64,000 nt of DNA from Ancistrus triradiatus (GCA_025084515.1 JAJAGP010000204.1:434001-498000); one strand, 5' to 3'. Positions 35,125 through 46,714 are shown, counted from the stretch's first letter. Program-made: numbers and translations. The notes: generated by a model from the letters alone, not told the origin.

Positions 35125-38100
35125 GGTATACTATATATACTGTATACTATTACTCCTTAAGATTTTTTTTAGTTAATTTTATGTTGGAGACAAACAAATA
35201 TGACCACATATTGTTGGTGTGACATCATCAGTGTGGTACTTTGTGCCAGATGGACCAGCTGTCCAAAGTCATCATAGAAAATGGTTACTCTATTGTGTCC
35301 TCACTTTCATAATCCCTAGTGGAGCAGAGTATAGCTGCATTTCTGGAGCACATCCCAGGCAAGTCGGGAGTGAAGGACACATATTTCATTTTTCCGCATC
35401 TCTGTCAGATCCCCTATTCCAGATGGGCTTGTGTGTGTGTGTCACACCAGAAACGTAGAGCATTCCATCACCGCTCTTCCTCCAGGGCCAGGCAGACAAT
35501 GCCAAGATGTTCCTGTCTAAGATCTTGACCTGTAGGCCCTGATAACAAAGGGTGTGTGCGTTCCTGGATGGTGTCCCTGTCTCCCTCACCTCACTATTGC
35601 ACAGAGTTCCTCAATTGTTCTTTAAATCTAAATTTGGCCAGTGGAGCTGACTCTGGCCCGCTGTGAACAGTAGAGTCAGCTCTGATGATGTACTCTCAGG
35701 GAGCTCAGTTCTGTTCTCCAGCTTCAGCCTCGCGGTCGGTGTGCTTCTTTATTTTAAGCTGTAGCCTTGGTGTTTAGCTTCAGCAGCTATTAATTGTAGT
35801 CTCTATCACTCACGCTCACTCGCTGGATGGTGAAGGAGCTATTTGCTGCATGACTGTGCAACCAGTTGTCCGAAGTAGAAAGTGGAAAAGTTCAGAACAA
35901 ATAACAAACTTTGAAAGTTTGTGTAATTACCAAAGAAATTGCAGGGACAATAAAAAGCAGTTTGAGGGAATTAAGCTGAAGGGATTTCATTTAAATGGAC
36001 TGAAAAGGGATTTTCAGATCTAATTTTAGTATGCTATCAGAAGATGCCACGTGGATATTTTTTCTTCGTTGGTTGTTGGTGTTGTTGGCGGCAATTCGCC
36101 AACCCATAGAAATCCAGGTTTGAGTACAGATTGTACCTTCCACTCAGGTTGGGTATCTGAAAAAGTGAAGGGCAGTCGGTGGATCACCTCACGGAGCTTC
36201 AGCAATGAATCCTGCTGGGCCTGCGATGCCCTGGCATTCTATCCGGGCCACGCTTAGGTCCTGTGTCGGACCAAACGTGCAACTCTGACTGCAAAGAAGC
36301 AGGGTTAAAAGGTGAACGGTGCGAACGTTTAATTAAATATGGGCAGTGATATAGCATATAGAAGCATTAATATAGATTACATCATATGGAACCTGGCCAA
36401 CTACCAGCCAAATAGAAATTAGCCTCTCCCTTACACCTTCTTTTCCATCCTCCCTCTCCCTTGGTTACCTGCTAATGGAGAATGTCGCTTTAAATGAGAG
36501 TTTCATTTCTTTTTATAAGAGGAAGCAGTAGCCTTGGTCCTTGGACAAAAGAAAAACAATCTTGTTAAGTGCTAACTTCTTCCTCATGACTCGCACCCTG
36601 TCATATGCCTTTCGTCTCAAATAACAAATTTCCATGTCATTGTTGGGAGCCCAGCGAAACAAATAAACTAATTGAGGGGCAGTAAGACAGCAAGGAGTTA
36701 GAGCGAAGAGAATAAATTTAAACAGGATACGACAATTGACAAGTTTGAAAAGGAAGGAAGCCTTGAACCCAAGAGGCTTAACGCGTAAAAAGAGAAACAC
36801 AAAGCAGAGTAACTAGGCAGATTCAAATCCACCTTTCTGCTGCCAACACACACCCTGCTTTAGGGTAGGTGGAGCTGACCTTATGGCAAAACTCCAGCAG
36901 CACAGTGAAAGCTTAGATCTCCTTCAGGATTCTTCATTGATTGTGGATCGATCTGTGCATGATATATCACCAAGCCCAGCGCACATACATTTGGCCCTGA
37001 GAATCTGAACCACTACCATTCGGAGTCTACGAATTAGCAGGTGTTGCCAGTGAAAAACAGTCAAGAAGTGCACGTCCCCCAGCGTTGTTCCTTAATAATT
37101 TATCCTTGGAAACCTGATCCCTGCCCTCTCAATAATATTGGCTTTATGCGCTGTGACTAGCGTTTACACAAGTGCTTGAAATCTGGACTCCAAGAGGAAC
37201 AACGACAAGAACGCCTGCAACACCGGGACTGGTAGGAGACATATACAGATGGCTGAGCCCCTCTTGGCCTTTTGACCTTCCACGTCCCTCAGTTTGCAAA
37301 GCAACAGTTTTCTGGTGCAGAGATGACAGCCAGCTGTCTACAGTCTGTCTGGCTGATGCAACTAGGGCAAGCACTGGATGTTAGTCATGCTGAAATATGC
37401 AGGCACTGAAGATGCTAGGGTATTTTGCAAACATTAGCTTATTTAACACACTAACCTTAGGCGACGGAGGATTCTTTCTGACAGTCCACTTTGACGGCTG
37501 AATACGCCAGACCTTCATTACGTTTACCTTATTATGAAGAAGTCTCAAAATGACACCTAGTGCCCAATTGTAAATGGATACCAGGTTTGAATCGACTTAA
37601 TGATCTTGATTTGTCTGCCAAGGTGTTCTCACGTGCACGATCCTTTAAAGCACGCCAGATGGGTTTTTTTTCTGACAAGACTGAATAGCAATTTAGCAAG
37701 GCAGATGCGACGTGCTTCTCCATCTCTGTCTCAGACATTCTCCTCGAGGTCCAATCAAATCAAAATGAGCGCTAGAGTGGCGTCTCCACGCAGGGACAAG
37801 TTCAAGCGAAGACGCTGGCAAATGTCAGTTCAGGGAAGCACTCATCTGCTGCGTTATACGTAACAAGCTCTGGCCAGTCCATTTTGGAAATGAGTTGTGT
37901 GCGTATGTGCGACTCCGAACAGGACTGGGACAAAACCGGGGGTGTGAGACTTATGATTAATGGCTCAATTTCCTCGCCCACTTTTTAAAGTCTAGTGTCA
38001 GTTTACTTCCACAGATTCTTTGATTTCTTTTTGACTGAGTAGGTGGGGGAAAGAATGTAAAATAATGAGACCAGGAATTTGATTACGATTATTGAAATAG

Positions 38101-38229
38101 CCGTGGGAGGGATGACTTTATTCCCATACATGCTGATGTACCTGGGTGTGTTAGAACATCAAACATTGGATGTTCACTTATGCATTCAGGGCCAGATTAA
38201 TTCTTATTAATTTGTAATAAACCTTTATT
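35125..38229. other. Unique intronic sequence
   Basis: No exon recognised. At 36060-36260 the sequence AATCCAGGTTTGAGTACAG with later CCTGGCATTCTATCCGGGCC may be another decayed tRNA-derived repeat, weakly supported. Otherwise nothing identifiable. Confidence 0.4.
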
Positions 38230-38231
38230 TA

Positions 38232-38626
38232 CAGTACTGTGCAAAATTTTTAGCCCACTATTAAATTGCTCTTCCAATGACCATATATAATTGTTTTTTC
38301 AGTCTCTTCATTAGAATACAACCAGCCTTACACTTGAGCAATAGCAGCATGTGGCAGTTTGACTCTTCTACAGTTCAAAACGTTGACCAGGAATGCTTTT
38401 TGGAAGGGTAGCAGTCAAGATACCACTTCACCAGAAGGAAAACAGGGTGAAAAGGCAAAGACATACTAAAGCTCATAAAGATTGGAATGAAGATCAGTAG
38501 AAAGATGATTATGGAGTGACAAATCCAAGTTTTTGGGACCAATCATCAACAATATGTTATATATGGTCATTGTAGGATTGTAAAACAACAAATCTAACGG
38601 TGGCCTAAGACTTTTGAACAGTACTC
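38232..38626 (+). mobile_element. Tc1-derived MITE, copy 2 (family shared with 18.7 kb)
   Basis: A 395-bp element with ends CAGTACTGTGC and GAACAGTACTC, flanked by TA (38230-38231 and 38627-38628). It aligns throughout with the reverse of 18714-19150: both have CTTGAGCAATAGCA, a TTCTACAGT stretch, AGGAATG then TTTGGAAGGG, and GATTGGAATGAAG. The + strand keeps AHKDWNEDQ, the Tc1 motif before the first catalytic aspartate. Confidence 0.75.
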
Positions 38627-38644
38627 TATGCCTTTGGATTGAGT

Positions 38645-38760
38645 AGACAATACAATGGGGACATGGGGAGAACATGCAAACTCCACACAGTCCCGACCGG
38701 GAATCAAACCAGGTTCTGTGAGGCGACAGAACTAACCACGTGCACCCTCCTCTGGATTAG
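38645..38760 (-). mobile_element. Second SINE family, head fragment
   Basis: The minus strand has an A-box-like TGGTTAGTTCTG, a B-box-like TGGTTTGATTCCC and then GTGTGGAGTTTGCATGTTC, shared with 41432-41611. This is a tRNA-like head of a common fish SINE (Mermaid-like; name from memory). Confidence 0.6.
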
Positions 38761-40823
38761 TCCGATTAAAAGTGATGCGGTTGGGGATTAAGAGCAACTG
38801 TACGTGATTTGTTTTACCCCTACTCTAGGTTTAAACAATTATAGTGGGACTAAAGCCTGGGACTAATCTTGATCTTACATTGCCAGCTGGTAATTTGGAA
38901 CCTGTATTTTTTTAACAGATCCTGAGGGAGCTATATCAGTAGGCTGAGATCTGATGGATACTTTGTGTAATGGAAGAGGTCATATATTAAAAGTGGACCA
39001 GTCTCATATCATCTCTAAGACCAATTTCAGAGCTTTATGCTTCAGCAAAATGGACCTAAATTTTCATAGCTCTCCCTGGTGGCATCCCCAGGGCATAGTG
39101 AGTTCAAAGGAACATTCATTCTTTTTATGTTTCTTTTGTGGGAGCGTGTGTTGTGATCAGTATACTGACTTTCTCTCGCCTTCAGATCTTTTATGTCTAT
39201 GAAATCAGACAAGGCAAACTATCTAATCCCCCTCTTGGGTGGACCTCTACGTTTCGAAGCAAAACATGAACACATTTTAGAGCATTTGGCAAAGTGTTTG
39301 GCAAAACACCACAGATCCTTTTCTAGACGATGCCAGATTGTGTCTTTTATCTGCATTGTTACTGATGCCCTGACCAATTTTGACTCTGTACAGTGTTAAC
39401 ATTAGCTAATTCATTTGAACAATAAAGTTCTCCCCTCAGCCCCACTGACACTGGCCCTTGATCACTTCAGCAAAAAAAAAGCTTCTTCAAAGGGCCTCTG
39501 AAGCTTTGAATTAATAACCAGTGCAATTGAATGTGATCATATTTCCAACTTTATTACAACCTTAGCTGCAAACACCAAAACATTTGTTTGCACATAATCA
39601 ATTTTCATGCACAGATTTTACTTAATAGACCTTACCCCGTTTGAGAACGTGTTTCCTTTTACATCGGTCGCAGACTGATTGTGGGAATTGCGCTTGTTAA
39701 GACAGATGGGGCCCTTTTTCCGCTGTGAAATTGGAAAGATGAGCTCTTCTGCTGATTTCCTCAACAATCATTTAAGTTGTGAGCCTAAGAAAGTGGAAGA
39801 AAAACACAGAGATCTCGGGTGGAAGATTGAAGAGGCAAGTGTTTGTCTGGAACTCTCGCTTCAGGCATGCGACTCTTCATTTCCCCCACTGTACTTTAAA
39901 GAACACTTTGAGGAGTTTTCGCATGTGATGGATTCGGTGCGCCAAAGTCAGAGTGAGACCTAGGTGCTGCTCTTCGGGTTAACTGTAGGTGAGAGAAGTA
40001 TTTGCCTGGAGCAGGCTCGGTGGAAGCCAAATGACTGGCCTCTGGGGTGGTGGGAAAGTTAGAAGGAGCGGGAGGGGTGAGTTCTCTGACAGAATGTTGA
40101 AGACTTCAGACCTTTTATCTTCGTTTCAGTGTAAATCTAGCTTGAAACATAACAGGAGTGTTGACAGTAGCAAAGAGTTACGGAGACTGGGTAATGAAAG
40201 AGTGGGAACAGCGAGAACTAACAAGCGACTCAGTATTTATTCCTTAATAAACCGAATTTTACAAAAGCCCTTTGTGCTCCATCTGTATGTTTATTATAGT
40301 GAGTTATTATTGTTTTCACTCCATCAGAGGGTGCGCTAAGAGACTTTGGGGTTCTGACTTGACAAGCAATGAGTCAACACTGAGGAAAACTTAGCTCAGA
40401 GGTAAAAAAATAGACAAAAGAAAGTGCACCGTGGTGACAGAGCATTGTAAAAACAATGATGCCAGGATGGTTTACTAGAAAGTGCTGAGACAACTGAATG
40501 GACACAATGGCCCTGACATTTAGCTGCACCGCCAGAGATGCAGTTGTCGAAGGCTTTCTCTGTTGACGTACAGCTAATGAAACCTGAGGATTCCTAATCG
40601 TGCCATTGTGTCAAATTACTTAAGTGGATTTAGTTTTTGGTCTTTCTTTGACTGCTCTAATTAGTTTCCAACAGCTTTTATGCCGGTTGCCCTCTCCATA
40701 TATCCATCCTTGGGACTGGCAATAGGAACGTCCTGTGCACTCTGGGGTTTTTTCATAAACAATGCAAACTCCATCTGGGAAGTAAATGCCAGCCTCAAAC
40801 ACTGGCATGTGCAGCAGTCTGAG
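38761..40823. other. Unique intronic sequence
   Basis: No gene recognised. A 94-codon open frame at 39679-39963 has no recognisable motif and no splice context. Confidence 0.4.
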
Positions 40824-41020
40824 TTTACATTTACAATTACTGCATTTAGCAGACGCCCTTATCCAAAGCGACTTACAACTGGTACGGTCTTACAATCCAA
40901 GCAATTGTGGGTGTGGCCTTGCTCAAGGACCCAACAGTTGCATCTTGGCAGAATTAGGATTTGAACCCTGGACCTTAGGGTCCAGAGTCCAGTACCTTAA
41001 TCGTCAGGCAACCACAGTCC
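40824..41020 (-). mobile_element. tRNA-headed SINE, copy 5
   Basis: Near full-length reverse copy, with ACATTTACAATTACTGCATT at the tail end and the B-box complement GGATTTGAACCC near 40957. Confidence 0.85.
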
Positions 41021-41079
41021 ACTTAAAGACCTAAAGTCGTTTTAGTAGGAGGTGTATTTTGGGAAATCTCTACCTTTCC

Positions 41080-41101
41080 TTTTTTTTTTTTTTTTTTTTT
41101 T
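41080..41101. repeat. Poly-T run, 22 bp
   Basis: Uninterrupted T run. It could be the reversed poly(A) of a retroposed sequence, but none was recognised beside it. Confidence 0.9.
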
Positions 41102-41397
41102 GTAAATATATTGTACAGTAATAATGTGTTCAGTCTTGCCACAGTCTCGAGTCTCAGTGCTCCTCGGGGTGGTCCCGAGTCTGGCGACCAGGGGTGTCCC
41201 TGCACTTCACAAGAGTCTCAGTTCTTCACAAAAGTTGGATTGTATGAACATGTTGAAAGTTTGGTAACAGATCTTGGCAGAGTTTCTTTCACATTCCAAT
41301 CATCATCATTGTCCTGGCACTTGTCCCGCCGGATGCGGCGTCCGCCCACTGCCATTTGATGCGACCGAGAATACTCCAGCCGACGCATCGCTTCGTC

Positions 41398-41431
41398 TGG
41401 CCTGGTTTGAGACCACACTCAAACCAGGCCA
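41398..41431. repeat. Perfect 14-bp hairpin
   Basis: TGGCCTGGTTTGAG and CTCAAACCAGGCCA are perfect inverted copies around the 6-base loop ACCACA. The hairpin lies directly at the 3' end of the SINE at 41432-41611. Confidence 0.95.
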
Positions 41432-41611
41432 ATTTAGTGTAATCAATTAACCTAACATGCATGTCTTTGGACTGTGGGAGGAAACCAGAGTACCCGGAGT
41501 AAACCCACGCGGACACGGGGAGGACATGCAGACTCCACACAGAAAGGACCCAGGCCACTCCACCCTGGGATTGAACCCAGGACCTTCTTGCTGTGAGCCA
41601 CCATGCCGCCC
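41432..41611 (-). mobile_element. Second SINE family (Mermaid-like), longer copy
   Basis: Reverse copy. The minus strand starts GGGCGGCATGGTGGCTCACA and has a B-box-like TGGGTTCAATCCCA. It continues with TGTGTGGAGTCTGCATGTCC, CCGGGTACTCTGGTTTCCTC and CAGTCCAAAGACATGCATG. Compared with the usual head, about 24 bp around the A box are missing. Confidence 0.7.
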
Positions 41612-42847
41612 TAGTACCATTCCAATAATGTGTGCTATTTCTATAACTGGCATCTTTCGTGTGCTAGAGTGATTGTGTGTGTATGTGTGTGTGTGTGCAT
41701 TCCCACCTTGCGCCCTGTATTGCTGGGTAGAAACTGGCGCTTGTGAAACTGGAGTAAGCGGGCAAAGAAAACGGATGATTTTTCGGGATTAAACGCATGT
41801 TTAAAAGGGTTTCCTGAGACACCTACTGAGAAGAAGGCCTCGAGTTTAATTTGGTTTTCGCATGGGTGGTTTTGCAAATAACTTGTAAAATTTTAATGTG
41901 GTAACTGTAAGGAGCTTATTCACTTTGATATATGTAGCTAAATGTACTAAATAATACTGAATAACACTGAATAATAAATAATAATAAATAATATAACCGA
42001 AAAGCCGGATAATACCAGTCCACCAGCCTTCAATCGATGTCTTATACAGTATATATTACCTGCCTCTTTTGCCTTCTGTCTCTCTCTCTCTCTGCGTATC
42101 TCTTTGTCCTTCTCTCCCTCACTCTTTCACTCTCACCTTTTCTTCCAGGTCATCTCATTATGCTTACATAGCACCTTCTTTATTCCCTTAGTACTTTAAG
42201 CCATCATATCTATGCCTTGCCCATCGCGCAGCCCACGGAGCATATGGCCGTGGTACAGATATCCAGCCAAGCTCAAAGAAGCCTGTCTAGCCCCTCCACT
42301 GTAAACAGCATCTCTGCTGCCTTCCTTGGCTCCCTTTCTGCCTCTCTTTAACACGCCTCTTATTTGCATCCTACCTGTAAAATTCTGCTCTGACATTGTT
42401 AACCTTTTCCGTGACACGGCTTGACGCGCCAGGCTAGACGTTCAGACGTACATTCCGCTCACGCCTCGCTCGGTTGCGACCAGCGGCGCATAAAATAAGC
42501 TCCAAGTCTGTCCAGAGCTCAAGGGATGAGAAACTGCTGTGCATGTGAACGTCGTCTTAAGGTGTCTGCTCACATTCTGCCACGCTTACACAGCTGGTCA
42601 TCGTTAGGTCATCTGATAACACCCGGAGCACTCTTATCTCAGGGCTGAGATGGACGCAAGGGCCCATCGAGTGTGTGTTAACTCCATCACTGACAGGAGC
42701 AGTGTTTTAACGTTAAGGGATTTTCAGGGATTTTCCGATAAATCAGTCAGCGCTTTTTAGCGTTAGTAGCAGGGAGAGAACCCAACATTGTTTGTAGTAG
42801 GAAAATAATGATCAGTTATGTTGTCATTAGCTGCAGTGCCTTACAGT
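41612..42847. other. Unique intronic sequence before the exon
   Basis: No other exon seen. It contains GT-rich (41672-41698) and TC-rich (42078-42093) patches and an ATAAT-rich patch (41950-41995). Confidence 0.4.
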
Positions 42848-42868
42848 GTTTTATGTTTCTTTCACCAG
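42848..42868 (+). other. 3' splice site of the camta1 exon
   Basis: A T/C-rich tract (TTTTATGTTTCTTTCACC) runs into CAG directly before the first base of the exon. This is a normal vertebrate acceptor and it fixes the exon start in phase 0. Confidence 0.85.
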
Positions 42869-42936
42869 GAGATTGCTGCCTACTTGATATCATTCGAAAA
42901 GCATGAGGAATGGCTAACGACGTCGCCTAAAACAAG
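42869..42936 (+). CDS. camta1: camta1 internal exon, start of the CG-1 DNA-binding domain
   Basis: This 68-bp exon is the only coding segment recognised. Read in phase 0 it gives EIAAYLISFEKHEEWLTTSP, then KT, then AG as the first two bases of a split codon. CAMTA1 of vertebrates has almost the same string near the start of its CG-1 domain, preceded by RHRWNTNE and followed by RPQNGS. The AAY, EEW and TTSP residues fit CAMTA1; CAMTA2, as remembered, has ASY, DEW and SCAP. CAMTA proteins are nuclear transcription activators with a CG-1 DNA-binding domain, an IPT/TIG domain, ankyrin repeats and calmodulin-binding IQ motifs. The exon is preceded by a pyrimidine-rich tract ending in CAG and followed by GTACGT. 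Its isolation between long introns matches the large introns around exon 4 of human CAMTA1. Which fish duplicate (a or b) this is cannot be told. Confidence 0.9.
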
Positions 42937-42942
42937 GTACGT
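42937..42942 (+). other. 5' splice site of the camta1 exon
   Basis: The exon ends ACAAG and is followed by GTACGT, a near-consensus donor. The split leaves two bases (AG) of an arginine codon, as expected if the next exon starts with A or G and then CCN CAR AAY, encoding the conserved RPQN. Confidence 0.85.
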
Positions 42943-43690
42943 GTGTGCACCCCTTTTAAGTACACAGTGGATTAACAGCTCACCTGAAGGGCGAAATAGT
43001 TCTCCTTAAAGCTGGCAATTGCTCTGCTTTTTGGTTGGATGTCCAGACAGATAATGGAATATTAATGGCCACTTATAATGTGAAATGTGGCCGAGCCTAT
43101 TAAGCGCAATGCTCTCTTCCCTCACGAGTGGCATAAATGTAGGTGTTAAAGTGCTGGGCTTGCACAACATATCATTTCATGAGCGCGAGAGGCCTCAACA
43201 CAAAGATTAAGAAGTTTTACTTGATCTGTGGCGATAATGAAAATGTTTCTGCGACCAGCGCTAATTATCAATCTGAAGTATTATGGCAGTAATTCGCAGG
43301 CAGGAGAGAGGGAGGAGTGAGCTGGGTTATGTCGATGCTAGGCACTTTGGGTGGATTGGATTAGAGGTAAAGTGAAAAACAAGATTATTAAAAACAGGGA
43401 CATGTATACGTGGCCAAAAGTATGTGGACAATATGTTGACTATAGTAATATACTCCCTGGACAAAAAATCAGTCACCTTGCATGTTTAAGGCACACGAGG
43501 ATGATCAGGCTATAAATACGTGCGGGTTGTGTATCGGGATTTGTAGATTGAGAAGAGGTGGTACAGTGACCGTCTCATTCGATGTGTGGAAAATGAGTCA
43601 CAAAGCAGTAGTTAATGATCGGCAAAAAGGAGTGACTGCATTTGGGTGTCCCAAAGGCCATAGTGTGAAGGAAGTACATGAATTTGCACG
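42943..43690. other. Intron after the exon, with a possible transposase scrap
   Basis: 43015-43330 is repeat-free with TATTAATGG and GCTAATTATC, a candidate conserved element. GGCCAAAAGTATGTGGAC at 43413-43430 resembles a Tc1-like terminal repeat. An open stretch at about 43590-43700 reads HKAVVNDRQKGVTAFGCPKG then HSVKEVHEFA, which looks like the first helix-turn-helix of a Tc1-like transposase; element D is inserted directly after it. Confidence 0.4.
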
Positions 43691-43692
43691 TA

Positions 43693-44921
43693 CAGTGGGA
43701 CAAAAAAGTATTTAGTCAGCCACTGATTGTGCAAGTTCTCTGACTTAGAAAGATGAGAGAGGTCTGTAATTTTCATGATAGCTACACTTCAACTACGAAA
43801 GACAAAATGAGAAAAAAAATCCAGGAAATCACATTGTAGGATTTTTAAAGAATTTAATTGTAAATCATGGTGGAAAATAAGTATTTGGTCAATAAATTTG
43901 GTTCAACTCAAATACTTTGTAACATAACCTTTGTTGGCAATGACAGAGGTCAAACGTTTCCTGTAAGTCTTCACCAGGTTGGCACACACTGTAGCTGGTA
44001 TTTTGGCCCATTCCTCCATGCAGATCTCCTCTAGAGCAGTGATGTTTTGGGGGGCAACACGGACTTTCAACTCCCTCCACCACATTTTCTATGGGGTTGA
44101 GGTCTGGAGGACTGGCTAGGCCACTCTAGGACCTTGAAATGCTTTTTACGGAGCCACTCCTTCATTGCCCAAGCAGTGTGGTTTTGGGATCATTGTCATG
44201 CTGGAAGACCCAGCCACATTCCATCTTTCAGTTGCTCTCACTGATGGAAGGAGGTTTTGGCTTAAAAAAATCTCACGATACATGGCCCCGTTCATTCTTC
44301 CTTAACACGGATCAGTCTTCCTGTCCCCTCTGCAGAAAAACAGCCCCAAAGCATGATGTTTTTGTTTCCACCCCCATACTTCACAGTAGGTATGGTGCAA
44401 CTCGGCATTCTTCTTCCTCCAAACACGGCAAGTTGAGTTTTTACCAAAAAGTTTCTATTTTAGTTTTCATCTGACCACATGATATTTTCCCAGTCCTCTT
44501 CTGGATCATCCATATGCTCTCTGGCAAACTTAAGTTCTTTGGTCTTGGCCATGGTTGAGTTTGGAGTCTGACTGTTTGAGGCTGTGGACAGGTGTCTTTT
44601 ATACAGATAACGAGGTCAAACAGGTGCCATTAATACAGGTAACGAGTGGAGGACAGAAGAGCTTCTTAAAGAAGAAGTTACAGGTCTGTGAGAGCCAGAA
44701 AATCTTGCTTGTTTTGTGGGTGACCAAATACTTGTTTTCCACCATGATTTACAATTAAATTCTTAAAAAAATCCTACAATGTGATTTCCTGGATTTTTTT
44801 TTCTCATTTTGTCTCTCATAGTTGAAGTGTACCTATGATGAAAATTACAGACCTCTCTCATCTTTCTAAGTCGGAGAACTTGCACAATCAGTGGCTGACT
44901 AAATACCTTTTTGCCAGACTG
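43693..44921 (-). mobile_element. Tc1-like element D, internal-deletion derivative of family A
   Basis: A 1229-bp relative of element A with both terminal repeats, flanked by TA (43691-43692 and 44922-44923). It starts CAGTGGGACAAAAAAGTATT. About 350 bp of the transposase gene are missing at 44530-44540. Confidence 0.9.
43903..44552 (-). pseudogene. Transposase of element D, lacks the DNA-binding region
   Basis: The start codon at 44550-44552 gives MAKTKE, which is joined in frame to LKFAREHMDDPEEDWENIMW and SDEN. The whole paired-like helix-turn-helix region and linker are lost and the catalytic domain is fused to the start. A stop follows the first catalytic aspartate region. The C-terminal end (complement 43903-44085) is open and reads EEICMEEWAKIPATVCANLV and KTYRKRLTSVIANKGYVTKY. 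The protein is not functional as a transposase. Confidence 0.85.
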
Positions 44922-44923
44922 TA

Positions 44924-45317
44924 TAACTGTATATACCTTGAGATGGTAGAAAAAATCATACCAGTACAGATCTGAGTGTATCCTTTATACACCATCATTC
45001 TAGATTATTCACACTTTGTTGTAGACAAGCCAAAAACCTCATGTAGAGAGCGAGGGGCAAACAAAGTTGGTTAAATAAATGAATGTACATGTCAATGCAG
45101 ATTTACAATAGATTGCCGAGTAGTCAAAGAAGGAATAACAAGCTGGAAGAGAGAGAAGAGAGAGAAGAGAGGAGATGCACTGAGATAGATCTTACAAAAT
45201 ATAGCTTCAACTTAGCACCAGAGACGTTACACAAGCAATCTGTAATCACTGTTTGTGTGAGATATCATTTGTTGTGTTTTAACCCCGCTCTTTCCTGGTC
45301 TTGGATGTGGGGGAATA
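44924..45317. other. Unique intronic sequence
   Basis: A GAGAGAAG-rich patch at about 45150-45175; nothing else identified. Confidence 0.4.
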
Positions 45318-45501
45318 TCATTTACCTTTATAGCATTTCGCCGATGCTCTTATCCAGGGGTGATCTACAAGTCCATTCAGTTATGGGCTAAGAGTCTTGC
45401 TCAAGGACCCAACAGTGGCAGCTTGGCAGAGGTGGGATTTGAACCCTGAACTTTCTGGTTCATAGTTCTGGTTCACCTTAACTGCTAGGCCACCACAGTC
45501 C
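45318..45501 (-). mobile_element. tRNA-headed SINE, copy 6, diverged
   Basis: Reverse copy with a changed tail (AGCATTTCGCCGATGCTC) and several substitutions, probably one of the older insertions. Head near 45501. Confidence 0.8.
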
Positions 45502-46714
45502 TGAGAACATTACCTAGAACTGCAGGATCCCTGCTTGAGATTCTCCACCTGAGACCGATCACCGAACCTGGGTCACCGCGGTGGTGGTCATATTAGACCG
45601 CTGTGCCATATGAGCACCTGCAAACCAATAGTCATTCATCCATTCATTCTTTTTACATTCACAGGACAGGTCACCGGCCTGTCGCAGGGCAGACATTCCA
45701 TTGACGTAATGGCTCTAACCCCTGAGAAACTTAAAGCAAAATTGTCTTTTTCAAAAGAAAGTTGTAGTGTCAAAAAAAGCAGTTCTCCTCTTGGGGTCCA
45801 GCAAAACGTCCCCTGTCAAAAATATCAGATCGTTCTATCCCTGTGGGGACATTTGGCCCCGACAATGCAATGTAAAACATGACACACAAAAAATACACAC
45901 ATACACACACCTCAGAGATGCCAGTTTTCACACAGACAAGCAGAGCCAGGCTAGGCCTTGAACCCGAGCCTCCGGTATCAGTAGTACAGTTATGTTATGT
46001 GTCATTTAAAACACACACAGACAGATGCATTACATGGATGTGTTCTCCCACACGCCGCATTCCACTGCCCCTGGCCTGACTTGACGTAATGGGACTGATT
46101 TCATTGTAAATGTTTAATGCAGTGAGAACGGCCCCAGTCTTAATGAAGCCACCGTTGCTCGGGGCTGTTTTCAAGGGTCACAACCAGTGTGAGGTCTAAC
46201 TTACGGCTAAAACTCGGGAACATGTAGCTATCGCCTCCCACGCGCACAACGGTGCAGGAATATCACCACGGATAAAAGAGACTCATTACTGCACATCACG
46301 CCGGCCTGGTCACAGCCTTAAAGTGAGATGAGCGGACGATTATCTTAGAAATGATTCATGTTGAACATTTGCAGAGTGCAACATGTAATTTAGGGGTCCG
46401 AAGCTTCCTTATTGTGTAGTTTTGCCATCCTATATGGGGTAGCATCTTCAGTTTCAGCTCTGATATGTCTGTTACGTTAAAGTTGTGGTAATATTGATGA
46501 TCATTATAATAGCATTGTCATATTGAATATGCAATAATACGCTCATATAACTATAGATCTGGTAAGGTATTTTATATTTGAATCGGGTGATCATTTATGG
46601 TTGTAATAGATCTATTGATCTCTACTGGCGTGCACTTTGCCATGCTCGTGTGTGTCTGATCTCGGCTCACCTTTATGTGTGTATGCACTACCTTAACCCT
46701 ATCCACATAAAGTA
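45502..46714. other. Intron with a decayed SINE and a possible conserved segment
   Basis: GACAGGTCACCGGCCTGTCG (about 45663-45682) and CTTGAACCCGAGCCTCCGG (about 45957-45975), with CA repeats between, look like a degenerate reverse copy of the second SINE family. 46080-46390 is unique and moderately GC-rich with TGACGTAATGG and TTAATGCAGTG, worth testing for conservation. Confidence 0.4.

Larger units (their letters stand above)
1..42868 (+). other. camta1 upstream intron, 3' part
   Basis: Everything before the exon is taken as one intron, because no preceding exon (expected to encode RHRWNTNE and the lysine-rich stretch before it) could be found on the + strand by eye. The stretch holds repeats listed separately and long unique AT-rich sequence. 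A nested gene on either strand was looked for and not found. A translated search with CAMTA1 could still reveal the previous exon. Confidence 0.65.

Noticed and set aside
39679..39963. 94-codon frame as an exon
   Set aside because: No splice sites framing it, no recognisable motif.
1..42868. Upstream camta1 exon encoding RHRWNTNE
   Set aside because: Looked for TGG AAY ACN AAY GAR on the + strand by eye and did not find it; it may lie outside the window.
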